Source: Acinetobacter sp. ANC 4173 (lineage in GTDB: Bacteria > Pseudomonadota > Gammaproteobacteria > Pseudomonadales > Moraxellaceae). Taken from it: 64,000 nt of DNA. The notes beneath the pieces are model-generated. The model was given only the letters and a program-made list of their open reading frames with translations, was not told where the DNA came from and made no database searches. This document shows, in pieces, positions 29,431-39,900 of this stretch. Position 1 is the first letter of the stretch, and every line of letters begins with the position of its first letter. Made by a program: the position numbers and the translations under genes. Location of the stretch: the NCBI RefSeq assembly GCF_004331255.1, contig NZ_SJOF01000006.1:158114-222113 (forward strand). The letters are read 5' to 3'.

Positions 29431-29510
29431 ATCTTGCCTGCGCAAAGGCGTTTAAACTTTATAAAGCAAAAATACGGCAGTGCAAGCACTGAAACTTAAG
29501 AATTTAAAAA

Positions 29511-29550
29511 GAAAATGCCAGTCAATTTCTTAATTGACTGGCATTCCCTA
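29511..29550 (-). terminator. Intrinsic terminator after mhpE
   Basis: Perfect 14-base arms AATGCCAGTCAATT (29514-29527) and AATTGACTGGCATT (29532-29545), followed on the minus strand by TTCTTTTT. A near-copy (29500-29545 versus 32807-32852) lies after the glutathione transferase gene. Confidence 0.85.
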
Positions 29551-29580
29551 TTTAGATGTTTTTACTCATCCAAGATCAGA

Positions 29581-30600
29581 TTAAACCAAAACAGCCTTTG
29601 CTTTCGACATGGTCAAGGCCAAATCTTCAATCATATCTTCCTGACCACCGACCGTCCCACGACGACCTAATTCCAACAAGATTTCACGTGCAGAGACGCC
29701 ATATTTGGCTTCTGCACGCTTTGCAAAGAGTAAGAATGATGAATAGACACCTGCATAACCTAAAGTTGCAGCATCACGATCCGCACGAATCGGATTCAGC
29801 ATCATTGGAATCACCAAATCTTCTGCCACGTCTTGTACTTTAAACAGATCCACGCCTGTTTCTAAGCCCATACGGTTGGCCACCGCAATGAACAATTCCA
29901 GTGGTGTATTGCCTGCACCCGCGCCCAAGCCTGCAGACGCCAAGTCGACACGAATTGCACCTGCATCAACTGCGGCTACTGTATTTGCCACGCCCATACC
30001 CAAGTTATGATGCCCGTGGAAACCCAGTTCAATACTGCTGTCCAGTTCTTGACGCAGTAAACCGACACGGTCTGTGACATCTTGCGGCAGCATATAACCC
30101 GCAGAGTCAGTCACATAAATACAGTTCGCGCCATAAGACACCATCTTTTTCGCTTCTTCAAGTAATTGAGCAGGCGATGCCATGTGCGCCAACATCAAGA
30201 AACCAACGGTATCCATCCCCAGCTGACGTGCCGCAGTAATATGCTGTTCTGAACAATCCGCTTCGGTACAGTGCGTTGCCACACGAATGGTTGATACCCC
30301 AATTTCATGCGCCATTTTTAAATGATCGACCGTACCAATTCCCGGTAACAGCAATGCCGAAACTTTGGCATTCTTCATCCGTGGCACAACAGCAGACAAA
30401 TACTCTTCATCCGTTGCCGCAGCAAAACCGTAGTTCACCGATGAACCACCAAGGCCGTCACCATGCGTCACTTCAATCAGCGGTACACCTGCATCATCCA
30501 ATGCAGTGGAAATTGCAATCATTTGCTCAACAGTGGTTTGATGGCGCTGTGGATGCATACCATCACGTAAAGTCATATCATGCACAATAATCTTAGACAT
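29581..30600 (-). CDS. mhpE: 4-hydroxy-2-oxovalerate aldolase
   Basis: A 339-residue class II aldolase that splits 4-hydroxy-2-oxovalerate into pyruvate and acetaldehyde. The N-terminal [20 protein letters not shown] carries the metal-site Asp, and [15 protein letters not shown] the His pair. It passes acetaldehyde to MhpF in a complex. AAGGAG precedes ATG 30600; an in-frame upstream extension is not needed. The gap to mhpF is 10 bases. Confidence 0.95.
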   Translation of the reverse strand: MSKIIVHDMTLRDGMHPQRHQTTVEQMIAISTALDDAGVPLIEVTHGDGLGGSSVNYGFAAATDEEYLSAVVPRMKNAKVSALLLPGIGTVDHLKMAHEIGVSTIRVATHCTEADCSEQHITAARQLGMDTVGFLMLAHMASPAQLLEEAKKMVSYGANCIYVTDSAGYMLPQDVTDRVGLLRQELDSSIELGFHGHHNLGMGVANTVAAVDAGAIRVDLASAGLGAGAGNTPLELFIAVANRMGLETGVDLFKVQDVAEDLVIPMMLNPIRADRDAATLGYAGVYSSFLLFAKRAEAKYGVSAREILLELGRRGTVGGQEDMIEDLALTMSKAKAVLV

Positions 30601-30610
30601 GGGTTGCTCC

Positions 30611-31507
30611 TTATACTTCAGCCGTAGCCAATAAACGTTCCGCAAACATTTCCGCAGTGCGCGCAGCTGCCGCAGTCATAATGTCCAAATTCCCTGCGTA
30701 CTTCGGCAAGAAATCACCCAAGCCTTCTACTTCAAGGTATATCGACACGCGGTTGCCATCAAATACTGGACCATTCACCAGTTTATAGCCGGGTACATAT
30801 TTCTGAACTTCAGCAATCATGGCTTGAACAGATGCCGTAATTGCCGCTTGATCAGGTTCCCCTTCGACCAAGCAATGCACCGTATCACGCATCATGAGTG
30901 GTGGCTCGGCTGGGTTAATAATGATGATGGCTTTACCTTGTTTTGCACCGCCGACTTTTTCAATTGCACCAGCCGTGGTACGGGTAAATTCATCAATGTT
31001 TTTACGTGTACCTGGGCCAACCGACTTGGTCGAAACCGTAGCAATAATTTCCCCATAACTCACCGCTTGTACGCGAGAAATGGCAGCCACCATAGGAATG
31101 GTCGCTTGTCCACCACAGGTCACCATGTTCACATTCGGCAACTCCCCTGCATCCAAGAGTTCTTGAAGATTGACAGGTGGTACACAAAATGGACCAATGG
31201 CAGCAGGTGTCAGATCAATCATCTGCACCCCCAACTCATTCAACTTACGGCTATTTTCTGCATGGACATATGCTGAGGTCGCATCAAAGGCAATTTGAAT
31301 TTCATCCGCAAGCACATGTGGTAGTAGACCATCCACACCTTCTGCTGTGGTTTTTAAGCCCATACTCGCTGCGCGGGTCAATCCTTCTGAACTTGGGTCA
31401 ATCCCGACCATCCATACCGGCTCAAGGAATTCGCTACGCTGCAACTTATACAATAAATCTGTTCCGATATTTCCCGGACCGATTAATGCACATTTAATCT
31501 TTTTCAT
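30611..31507 (-). CDS. mhpF: Acetaldehyde dehydrogenase (acylating)
   Basis: A 298-residue enzyme that converts acetaldehyde, CoA and NAD+ into acetyl-CoA. The NAD loop is [13 protein letters not shown], and the catalytic Cys131 is in [28 protein letters not shown] is another conserved block. It is the usual partner of the aldolase MhpE and is located between mhpD and mhpE, so the three form one minus-strand unit. Confidence 0.95.
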   Translation of the reverse strand: MKKIKCALIGPGNIGTDLLYKLQRSEFLEPVWMVGIDPSSEGLTRAASMGLKTTAEGVDGLLPHVLADEIQIAFDATSAYVHAENSRKLNELGVQMIDLTPAAIGPFCVPPVNLQELLDAGELPNVNMVTCGGQATIPMVAAISRVQAVSYGEIIATVSTKSVGPGTRKNIDEFTRTTAGAIEKVGGAKQGKAIIIINPAEPPLMMRDTVHCLVEGEPDQAAITASVQAMIAEVQKYVPGYKLVNGPVFDGNRVSIYLEVEGLGDFLPKYAGNLDIMTAAAARTAEMFAERLLATAEV

Positions 31508-31532
31508 GCATCTACTCTCTCAAAAATCCAAT

Positions 31533-32330
31533 TTATTCCGCAGCAAACGCAGCGACCACTGAACCAAAGCCTTCAATTTCAACTTTAAATTCATCACCCG
31601 GTTGTGCAATCACCATTGGGCCTAAAGCACCCGTTAAAATGATGTCTCCCGCAAGCAATGGGCGACCACGGCGTACCATTTCATCGGCAAGCCAAACTGC
31701 GGCATTTAAAGGATTAGCTAAACAGGCATTACCGATGCCTTGTGAAACCACTTCATCGCCACGGGTCATGGTCATTTTGCAATTGACTAAATCAAGTTGA
31801 TCTAATTTCACTGGGCGTGAACCCAACACAAACGCCGCAGAAGATGCATTGTCTGCCACGGTATCAATCAGTGAAATTTTCCAGTTTTCAATACGGCTAT
31901 CCACCACTTCAATCGCGGGTAAGGCATAGGCTGTAGCGCTAATAATGTCCGCATAGCTATGTTTTTCTTGGGTTAAATCTTGGTGAATAATCAGCGCAAT
32001 TTCAGCTTCAACTTTTGGCTGAATCAATAATCCTGCGGGGATGGCTTCACCATCACCATAAGCCATATCAGCAAACAGCATACCGAAGTCAGGTTGATTG
32101 ACCCCCAGTTGCGCTTGTACCACTTTAGAGGTGAGGCCAATTTTGCGTCCCACTAAGCGACGTCCTTCTTTCAAGGCACGTTGGGTATTCACTTCCTGAA
32201 CCGCATACGCAATATCGACGTCTGCTTGTTCCGCGCCCAGTTGTGGGCGAATGGGTGCAATCGCAGTCTGTGTAAGCTCAGCGTTACGTAAAGCCTGCGC
32301 AACGGATTCAACAACAGCAGAATTCGACAT
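31533..32330 (-). CDS. mhpD: 2-keto-4-pentenoate (2-hydroxypenta-2,4-dienoate) hydratase
   Basis: A 265-residue hydratase of the FAH-like family. It adds water to 2-hydroxypenta-2,4-dienoate. GRKIGLTSKVVQAQLGV near residue 60 and the metal-binding VEAEIALIIHQD are typical, and ATAYALPAIEVVDSRIENW follows. First gene of the mhpDFE unit; the 550-base region upstream must contain its promoter. Confidence 0.94.
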   Translation of the reverse strand: MSNSAVVESVAQALRNAELTQTAIAPIRPQLGAEQADVDIAYAVQEVNTQRALKEGRRLVGRKIGLTSKVVQAQLGVNQPDFGMLFADMAYGDGEAIPAGLLIQPKVEAEIALIIHQDLTQEKHSYADIISATAYALPAIEVVDSRIENWKISLIDTVADNASSAAFVLGSRPVKLDQLDLVNCKMTMTRGDEVVSQGIGNACLANPLNAAVWLADEMVRRGRPLLAGDIILTGALGPMVIAQPGDEFKVEIEGFGSVVAAFAAE

Positions 32331-32887
32331 CTAGGGTTCCTTAAACTGCAAAATAGAGACAAATACCGTTTTAGCGAGCAAGGGAAATCAAGAAATAGTC
32401 AAAATAGACCTTGCAAATGACCGAAGGTGCAACCAAGGGCTTATCCCTAAGCGCCACTAAAAACGAGTATATTTTAGACCGCTTAAGCATCGGAAAATTG
32501 TGGGTTTTGCGCCAATACTTATTTTATTTTTTACAATAGTTAGAACCTATAAATCTTTTTTGTTTTATCCATCAAAATAAACAGCATAGAAAAAAATCAA
32601 ACAGAAAAATGACCAAATCATTCAGAATTTAGGGGTGTATATTTTGATTACACTTTGCATCTACGACTAAAAAATAATAAGCGAGAAATCGATCTGTCTC
32701 AGATCTACCACAAAAAATAAGCCGCTTTTCACAAGTCATACCAGTCCGTTACAGCTCATGCCTCGAACAGTTGCGGATCACCTTCGCTCATACCGAACAA
32801 CATCATGAATTTAAAGTAAAAAAAACCAGTCAATTTATTCACTGACTGGCATTATCGGCATAAGAGGCTGATTGGCGTAAAATAATT
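32331..32887. other. Intergenic region upstream of mhpD
   Basis: A 557-base gene-free stretch. It has the mhpD promoter on the minus strand, a small hairpin GCTTA-TCCC-TAAGC (32439-32452), an AT-rich middle, and at 32760-32782 a decayed piece resembling the right side of copy A. At the right end is the terminator of the glutathione transferase gene. No operator could be matched to the hcaR or mhpC inverted repeats. Confidence 0.45.
32822..32852 (-). terminator. Intrinsic terminator after the glutathione transferase gene
   Basis: CCAGTCA (32825-32831) and TGACTGG (32842-32848), followed on the minus strand by eight T. Closely related in sequence to the mhpE terminator at 29511-29550. Confidence 0.85.
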
Positions 32888-33493
32888 TTATGCTGCAAAT
32901 AAAGCAGGATTATTCTTTAAACTTTCACGTTGCTGTATGGCCAATACATAACGCTTAATCGCAGGATGTGGTTTTAATAAATTCATGTTTAATTGCCACA
33001 TGATCATTGCCCCTAAACTAATATCGGCTGCCGTAAACTGTGAACCGCATAAATACGGGCTGGCCTGTTCCAAACCTTGAACCAAGGCTTGATAAGTATC
33101 CTGATAATCGCCATAGCCCATAAACATTTTTTGCTCTGGTGCAACCTGAACTTTTAAATGTTCATTGTCGGAAGCTGCTGCAAACGGGCCAGCACCAAAG
33201 AACAACCAGCGATAATATAAACCTCTTTTCGGATCATCCAGTGCAGGAGCTAAACCTTTTTCAGAGAATTTATCTGCCAAATACGCACAAATGGCATCTA
33301 ACTCATAAATCACCACATCACCATCGACCAACACGGGCACTTTACCAAAAGGATTGAGTTTTAAAAATTCGGCTGATTTCATTTCTGTGCCATACGCGAC
33401 TTCTATACGCTCAACTTCAATCCCCAAATCAAGAATAAGCCAATCCACTACAACGCCTCGAGATTGCTTATTTGTATATAAAGTTAAAGCCAT
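32888..33493 (-). CDS. Glutathione S-transferase family protein
   Basis: A 201-residue protein with an N-terminal thioredoxin-like half (TLYTNKQSRGVVVDWLILDL, then KLNPFGKVPVLVDGDVVIYE) and a helical C-terminal half. The glutathione-binding PVL and E-L-D (where E-S is usual) residues are present. Probably active on small electrophiles; substrate unknown. It is divergent from nothing: the WYL regulator upstream runs the same way, with 72 bases between them, so the two may share a unit. Confidence 0.88.
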   Translation of the reverse strand: MALTLYTNKQSRGVVVDWLILDLGIEVERIEVAYGTEMKSAEFLKLNPFGKVPVLVDGDVVIYELDAICAYLADKFSEKGLAPALDDPKRGLYYRWLFFGAGPFAAASDNEHLKVQVAPEQKMFMGYGDYQDTYQALVQGLEQASPYLCGSQFTAADISLGAMIMWQLNMNLLKPHPAIKRYVLAIQQRESLKNNPALFAA

Positions 33494-33565
33494 TGTTCTA
33501 TCCTCTGTGTTTATTGTTTTTTAGAATAGAACGAAGCTGTGTCAGTTTTTGTCAGTAGTGCTGGG

Positions 33566-34255
33566 TCATTTTTCTGAACTTAAAAATTCCTTTTGACACC
33601 ATTGCTGAAACAAATGACGTTTAAATTGGGGGTAGACTTGCTCAGTCAATATGAGCGTTTGTATTCGATCTAAACGGAAATTTCTAAAATCTTCCCGTAA
33701 TTCACACCACGCAGCCAACAACATTTTGTCGTTAAAATATCCCAATGCAAACGGCCATAATTGCCTGTGTGAAATCTGTTTTTGTTCATCAATATAATCA
33801 ATCTGGATTTTAGTTTGTAAACGAATGGCAATACGAACTTGTTCCACAACAGTTTGGTCAACTTCAATCCACGAATGAATGGATTTTAGATAGGTATCAT
33901 TTAAAAATTCTTGTTTTCTTTGAGGTAATACAGCTCTTAATTTGCTCAATACCGAATGTGAAGCCTGTTGTAATGCCTGATCAGGAATAGATTTGGCCCA
34001 TTGTAATGCCAGATACATGGCTTCAATTTCTGATTCATCCAAACTCATGGGTGGAAGAAGAAAGTTTTCTTTTAATTGAAATCCGACACCGACACTTCCC
34101 TCAATATTGACCCCTTGATCACGTAAACTTTCAATATCCCGATAAACACTTCGCACACTGATTTGTAAATGTTCAGCCAAACGTTGCGCAGTAACAGGAT
34201 AACGCTGTTCACGCAGATGCTGTAATAAATGAAGTAATCGAATAGAACGACTCAT
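33566..34255 (-). CDS. YafY-type HTH/WYL transcriptional regulator
   Basis: A 229-residue regulator. Residues 1-60 are a DeoR/HTH-11 winged helix (RSIRLLHLLQHLREQRYPV, QISVRSVYRDIESLRDQGV), followed by the WYL sensor domain (QIDYIDEQKQISHRQLWP, with YFNDKMLLAAWCELREDFR). WYL proteins sense small ligands or nucleic acids. It stands upstream of the glutathione transferase gene and is likely to regulate it. Confidence 0.88.
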   Translation of the reverse strand: MSRSIRLLHLLQHLREQRYPVTAQRLAEHLQISVRSVYRDIESLRDQGVNIEGSVGVGFQLKENFLLPPMSLDESEIEAMYLALQWAKSIPDQALQQASHSVLSKLRAVLPQRKQEFLNDTYLKSIHSWIEVDQTVVEQVRIAIRLQTKIQIDYIDEQKQISHRQLWPFALGYFNDKMLLAAWCELREDFRNFRLDRIQTLILTEQVYPQFKRHLFQQWCQKEFLSSEK

Positions 34256-34329
34256 AGCGGATTTTCTTGTTATTCAAAAGTAATTTTAGGCGCATATCCT
34301 TACACGCCTTGAAAAATAATCAACTTTGC

Positions 34330-34998
34330 TTAAGCCACATCGGAAGCATTCACTTGCAGATTTAAAAACTGATCTAAACTTGCGACATCATCTGCAATGG
34401 CCAACGGATTAAACTGCTGCAAAACATTTTTAGTATGCACACCATAGGCGACGCCGACTCTTGGCATGGCAATATTTTGCGCCATTTCCAAATCATAAGA
34501 AGTATCCCCGACCATAATCGCCTGTTCTGGGCGTAACCCTGTGAACTGTAAGATTTCCCGCAACATCAACGGATCAGGTTTAGACTTGGTTTCACTTGCC
34601 GCACGCGTAATCTCAAACAAGTCATGACTATTGGTTTGAGCCAGCACACGATCCAAACCTCTACGGCTTTTACCTGTCGCCACCGCAAGTCGTGCACCCT
34701 GATTTTTGAGTCCGTACAACATTTCAGCAATCCCCGCAAACCAAGCATCATCCTTTGAATGCGCAACATAATGATCGCCATAACACTTCAAAAGATCAGT
34801 ATGTAATTCAGGCACTGTCGGAAATAAAACTTGAGCCACTTCAGGCAAACCCAAACCGATAATACTTTTGGCCGCTTCAGGAGTTAAGGGTTGTTCAAAT
34901 TGCTGCGCTGCAAACAAAAGACTGTCTACAATCTGTCCCACTGAATCAAATAATGTACCATCCCAATCAAAGATAATCAGTTCTACAGGTTCTTGCAT
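34330..34998 (-). CDS. HAD-IA family phosphatase (phosphoglycolate phosphatase-like)
   Basis: A 222-residue hydrolase. Motif I is IIFDWDGTLFDSVGQ, the second motif is VATGKSRRGLDRVL, and the last is MVGDTSYDLEMAQN. The cap lies between residues 20 and 90. The protein resembles the Gph/MupP branch. It is located next to rluC, a common arrangement for this HAD type in Acinetobacter and Pseudomonas; substrate is unproven. Confidence 0.88.
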   Translation of the reverse strand: MQEPVELIIFDWDGTLFDSVGQIVDSLLFAAQQFEQPLTPEAAKSIIGLGLPEVAQVLFPTVPELHTDLLKCYGDHYVAHSKDDAWFAGIAEMLYGLKNQGARLAVATGKSRRGLDRVLAQTNSHDLFEITRAASETKSKPDPLMLREILQFTGLRPEQAIMVGDTSYDLEMAQNIAMPRVGVAYGVHTKNVLQQFNPLAIADDVASLDQFLNLQVNASDVA

Positions 34999-35019
34999 GT
35001 TTTTCTCTTTGTTTAATCT

Positions 35020-35293
35020 AGTCTAAATATTTAATTAAAAATGAAAGTTTGATACGCGAAAAGGTCAGTCGCAATTGTTCCAAACAAAACAACTTTGAAT
35101 CAATAAAGTTTTTGCAATTCACCAATCAAAAGTTGCTACTGAACGAGTTTTGCGGATGACAATGGTTTTACCTACGTTTGCCCAATGAGAAATATATTTC
35201 GCAAAGTAGGTAAAACCGAAGGTTAAATCCAAACATGGATACCCTAATGAACAAATTTCTCAGTTCGCTCAGAATACATTTTTGAATTTAGAC
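35020..35293. repeat. Hairpin-rich intergenic repeat (copy B)
   Basis: The reverse complement of about 35050-35230 aligns with copy A (20852-21025): both share AACCTTCGGTT, an ACCTACTT/AAGTAGG-like stem, ATTGTCAT-CGCAAAACTCG and CAATTGCGA-TGAC-TTT-CGCGTA. The inner arms GTCATCCGCAA and TTGCGACTGAC nearly pair, as in copy A. It lies between the HAD gene and rluC and codes for nothing evident. Confidence 0.7.
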
Positions 35294-36232
35294 TTAATCC
35301 TTCTTCTGTGCTCTTAACTGCGCCACAATACTCTGCATATCTTCAGGTAAAGGCGCTTCAATTGGTGGATAACCAGGGATATCCAAACGCATGGCGTGTA
35401 AACATAAACGACGTGGTTTGGGTCCGTTATATTCCGTTTCATGACCATATTTATCATCGCCAACCAGTGGATGACCAATACTTAAACCATGCACACGAAT
35501 TTGATGGGTACGCCCCGAAAGCGGCGAAGCATACACCAAAGTCGCATGCATAAAACGCTCCGCAACATTCCACTGAGTTTTCGAATCTTTACCTTCTTTA
35601 GATACGCGCACACGACGTTCGCCATTCGACAATTCATAACGATGTAAAGGCGCATCAATCAACTGTTTATCAAGGCTCACGACACCTTTGACCACAGCAG
35701 CATAAGTCTTCTTAATTTTGTGTTCACGCAGCATATCTTGCAAAGTCTTTAACACACTGCGTTTCTTAGAAATCATCACCAAGCCAGATGTATCACGGTC
35801 AATACGGTGAATCAGTTCTAAATATTTTTTACCCGTCGCAGCCCGTAAGCCTTCAATCAGGCCATAGGCCACACCACTGCCGCCATGCACCGCAATCCCC
35901 GATGGTTTATTCACCACCATCAAGCCCTCATCTTCGTACACTACACGGCTCAGTAAACTTTGTGCGACTTTGTCTGAAACTGGAGCAGCCGTTTCATCTT
36001 TTTGTTCATAACGAATTGGCGCAACACGAATCTGATCACCAATTGCCAATTTGGTTTCCGCTTTAATGCGCTTTTTATTTACGCGCACCTGACCTTCACG
36101 AATTAAACGATAAATGCGACTTTTCGGCACACCTTTGAGTCGGCTAAATAAAAAATTATCGATGCGTTGACCCGCTTGATGCTCATCCACTTCAAACCAA
36201 GTGACACTTTGCCATTCTTGCGTAGAATTCAT
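35294..36232 (-). CDS. rluC: 23S rRNA pseudouridine synthase RluC
   Basis: A 312-residue enzyme that makes pseudouridine at 955, 2504 and 2580 of 23S rRNA. The N-terminal S4 RNA-binding domain (GQRIDNFLFSRLKGVPKSRIYR) precedes the catalytic RluA-type domain, whose Asp is in ELIHRIDRDTSGLVMIS. RTHQIRVH is the third motif. It is divergent from rne, as in E. coli, and the long 5' region between them is described separately. Confidence 0.95.
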   Translation of the reverse strand: MNSTQEWQSVTWFEVDEHQAGQRIDNFLFSRLKGVPKSRIYRLIREGQVRVNKKRIKAETKLAIGDQIRVAPIRYEQKDETAAPVSDKVAQSLLSRVVYEDEGLMVVNKPSGIAVHGGSGVAYGLIEGLRAATGKKYLELIHRIDRDTSGLVMISKKRSVLKTLQDMLREHKIKKTYAAVVKGVVSLDKQLIDAPLHRYELSNGERRVRVSKEGKDSKTQWNVAERFMHATLVYASPLSGRTHQIRVHGLSIGHPLVGDDKYGHETEYNGPKPRRLCLHAMRLDIPGYPPIEAPLPEDMQSIVAQLRAQKKD

Positions 36233-36987
36233 ACAGATACTGTGACCTAAAAAAATACTAAAATTGATTAAAAACTGATCATTTAGGCTATACTTTTCAC
36301 TAGAAACGTTAGCTTAGCCCATAGGCAGATGATGCAAGGTTTGCTATAGTCAGCGCACGGAAACCATCGTAAGTGAATCATCATCAACGCATTTCAATTG
36401 TATTTAAGTTGAAATGTGACTGACATTTTGATTATAAACTCGAAAAGGTCCCAAAAGAATTATGCCGACGCCGAAGGCTTATTATATCGGCAAAACTGCA
36501 AACTGTTGCGTTTAATTGTACCTCAGGTACATAAATCAGTTTGCCTGAAAAAATATGTCGCCAACCTCAAGTTGGTTTTTAAACGTAAACTGATACACAT
36601 CAGATTAGTCGCACCCTGAAACCACATTCAGGCTACAGCGTCTGATGCATTGGATCTGCACAATTTGTAAAGATACGACGATAATTCCGTATCAAGACAC
36701 TCTTATGTAGGGATGCTCTTCGAGCAATGTGACAGTGAAAGTTACTCACATCCAATGCACCGCTCGTTCGCCAGTGAAGTGTACAGGTGTCTTTAATCGT
36801 TGAAAGATTGAAGCCGTATTGCCATCATCAATACGTGAATCAAAGCTGGAGCCCACCTTAAAAAAGGCCAGTGAAAACCCTCAGACCACAATTGGTTTAT
36901 TTGAGATCTGAGTTTGATCCATGATGTTTGATGCTCGCTACGTGAATAGCGATTTTTTGCTGTGTATCACTATAAGGTGTTACACCC
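36233..36987 (+). promoter_or_regulatory. Long structured leader of rne (candidate feedback RNA element)
   Basis: A 755-base region between the divergent rluC and rne genes. It holds many helices: GTACC/GGTAC near 36530, CCAAC/GTTGG followed by T5 (36561-36580), a ten-base closing stem TGCATTGGAT (36646-36655) with ATCCAATGCA (36750-36759) around two small hairpins (GATACG/CGTATC at 36672-36693, TGCTC/GAGCA at 36714-36726), CGCTA/TAGCG with six T (36936-36957), and GGTG/CACC over the ribosome site (36976-36986). RNase E controls its own mRNA through its 5' leader in enteric bacteria; this is a plausible equivalent. Confidence 0.65.
36936..36958 (+). terminator. Terminator-like hairpin just upstream of the rne start
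   Basis: CGCTA (36936-36940), six-base loop, TAGCG (36947-36951) and a run of six T. Only 37 bases before the rne ATG. If it works it would cut short the rne message, so it may be an attenuator. Confidence 0.5.
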
Positions 36988-39900
36988 ATGAAACGTATGT
37001 TGATTAATGCAACACATGCTGAGGAAGTCCGCGTTGCACTTGTAACTGGTCAGCGTCTTTACGATTTTGATTTAGAAAATCGTACCCGTGAACAAAAAAA
37101 ATCCAATATCTATAAAGGTCACGTGACTCGCGTCGAGCCTTCTCTAGAAGCTGTATTTGTAGAGTATGGTGCAGGCCGCCAAGGCTTCCTGTCTATGCGC
37201 GAAATCGCAAATTCATACTACAAAGCTGACCCTCGCCAGACTTCGAATATCCGTGAACTGATTACTGAAGGCACTGAGCTTTTAGTCCAAGTAGAAAAAG
37301 AAGAACGTGGCAACAAAGGTGCGGCACTTTCTACCTTTATTTCTTTGGCAGGCCGCTACTTAGTCCTCATGCCAAATAATCCCAAAGGTGGTGGCATCAG
37401 CCGTCAAATTTCGGGTTCAGTTCGTGAAGAATTAAAAGAAATGTTGGCATCACTCAATGTCCCTCGTGGCATGAGCGTGATTGTACGTACTGCGGGTATT
37501 GGTCGCTCTCAAGAAGAGTTACAACTCGATCTACAACACCTGCTCGACCTTTGGGCACAAATCCAAAATACAGCGAGTTCTGGTCCATCACCAATGTTGG
37601 TACACCAAGAAGCAGGTGTAGTGACACGTGCCATCCGTGATTACTTACGTGATGATGTGGCTGAAATTTTAATTGACTCTGAGCAAGCCTATAACGAAGC
37701 TTATAACTTCGTAAAAGCGGTGATGCCTCGTCAAATTGACAAGTTAAAAACCTATACCTTAAACGAGCCATTATTTGCTCATTTTGGTATCGAAAGCCAA
37801 ATTCAAACCGCTTACGAGCGTGAAGTAAAATTACCTTCTGGCGGTTCAATCGTGATTGACCAAACAGAAGCTTTGGTTTCGATCGATATTAACTCGGCAA
37901 AATCGACTCGTGGTCATGATGTAGAAGAAACTGCACTCAATACCAACCTAGAAGCCGCAGAAGAAATTGCACGTCAATTGCGCTTACGTGATATTGGTGG
38001 TTTGGTGGTCATCGATTTTATCGACATGACCAAAGACCGTAACCAACGCATGGTCGAAGCAAAATTACGTGAAGCAACGCAAAGCGACCGTGCGCGTATT
38101 CAGTTTGGTCAATTGTCGCGCTTTGGTTTAATGGAAATGAGCCGTCAACGCTTACGTCCATCTTTAGAAGAAGCCACTGGTTATGTTTGCCCACGCTGTC
38201 ATGGTACAGGTATGGTGCGTGACTTACGCTCACTTTCACTTTCAATTATGCGTAAAGTGGAAGAAATTGCCCTACGTGAACGTCATGGTGAAGTTCAAGT
38301 TGAAGTGCCTGTAGAAATTGCTGCATTCTTATTGAATGAAAAGCGTCACAGCTTGGTTTACTTAGAGCAAACCTCAGGTGTGCGTGTGACGGTATTACCA
38401 CACCCTCACTTAGAAACGCCACATTACGAAATTTCTTATAACCCTGAAGGCTTCGCACCGACCAGCTATGAACGTACCGAAGCAACACGTTCTAGCGAAA
38501 AAGAATTGGGTTATGAAGCTTCAGATTGGCATTTAGAAGATGCTGATCAACAACCAAGTGCTGCACCTATTGCTGATAAACATGGCAAGAAAAAGCCACA
38601 GCAAGCTGCTGCTCAACAAAGTACGCAAGCCCCTAGCCCTGCTGCTGTAACAACTGCTTCAAGCAGCCCATGTGCATGGTTAGAAAATCTATTTGTTCAA
38701 AAGCAAGCACACACGGTTGATCAAGCCCGTACAGCAAATAATGCTGCATCTGCAATTGAGCAAATGGTCAATGGTGGCGCAGTCAGCCGCGGTCAGTTTG
38801 GTCAGGTCGCAGCAACACCTGCTGCTGTTGTCGCAACACCTGTTGCAAACAACAATGTGTACTTGTCGGCTACACCTGCTCCACAAAAATCAGAGCAACG
38901 TGACTTTGCAGAAAAAAATTCTGAGAAAGAAGAAAAATCGCAACGTCACAACAAAAAGCGCAACAATAACAACAAGCAACGCGAACAACGTGAGCAACCA
39001 CAAGAACAAAATCAAGTGGTTGAAGAAGTTGTACAAATGTCGCGCCAAGAACAGCGTGAGCAAAAGCGTCAACGTCAGCAACAACGTCAACCACAGCAAG
39101 ATCAACAGAGCGAAACGCATGCTGAACAAGCTGTTCCACGTCGTGACCGTAACAACCAGCAGCGTCCGAATCGCCCAAATCGCCACCGCGACCAAAGCGT
39201 ACTCAATGAGCAGCAAGTTGCAGTAGCCGCGCCTGCTCCAGTTGTGGTCGATGAGCAACAGGTCAAGGTAGAAGTCATTGATGCTCCGCGTCAAGACATC
39301 ATGCCGACAGCACTTGTGGTTAATGTAGATCAAGCGCAAAGTGAAATCATCGCCATCAACAAGCCTGCAACCGTAAAGGCTGTGGAAGCTGTGGTTGCTC
39401 CTGCTGTGACTGAAACTCCAGAAGTGGTTGAAGCTGTTCCTGCAACTGTTGTGACTGAAGCAAAAGTTGAAGTTCAAGCTGAAGCACCAGCACTACAAGT
39501 TGAAGTGGAAGCGCAAAAGCCTCGTTCTGACGGCAAACGTGCAAGTAATGACCCGCGTATGCGTCGTCGCCAACAACGTGATGCTCAAGCGAAACGAGCG
39601 CAAGCACCAAAGCTTAACCCGTCACAAGTACCGACTTTAGCGCAATACACAGTAGGTAGCTTAATTCGCCATGTTTATGGTGAAGACTGTGCTGTGCTGA
39701 TTGAGCAGTTTGGCTTAATCCCAACCTTCAACCGTGCTTTACAGAAGTTTACTGCAGAATATGCAACAAGCCTCAACACAAGTACTGTGGTTGTCGAAGC
39801 AGAGAAAAAACCTGTCACACGTGATGTAGAAGTTACGAAAGCCACTCCTGAAGCTGAACCTGCACCAGTGTTGGACTTAACACCTCCAAAGCCTGAGTCA

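Larger units (their letters stand above)
28765..29580. other. Intergenic region between the porin gene and mhpE
   Basis: An 816-base gene-free stretch. The left part is AT-rich and presumably carries the porin promoter. From 29318 to 29430 lies a run of four perfect hairpins (see repeat entry), and 29514-29545 is the mhpE terminator. No coding sequence is supported. Confidence 0.5.

Noticed and set aside
29296..29499. 67-residue plus-strand frame over the hairpin array
   Set aside because: Coincides with four perfect hairpins and has no ribosome site; the repeat explains it better.
36416..36619. 67-residue plus-strand frame in the rne leader
   Set aside because: Lies in the structured leader, with no ribosome site and no recognisable domain.
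38689..39610. Long open frames opposite and alongside the C-terminal half of rne
   Set aside because: Caused by the repetitive Gln/Val/Ala/Glu codons of the RNase E tail; no start signals.
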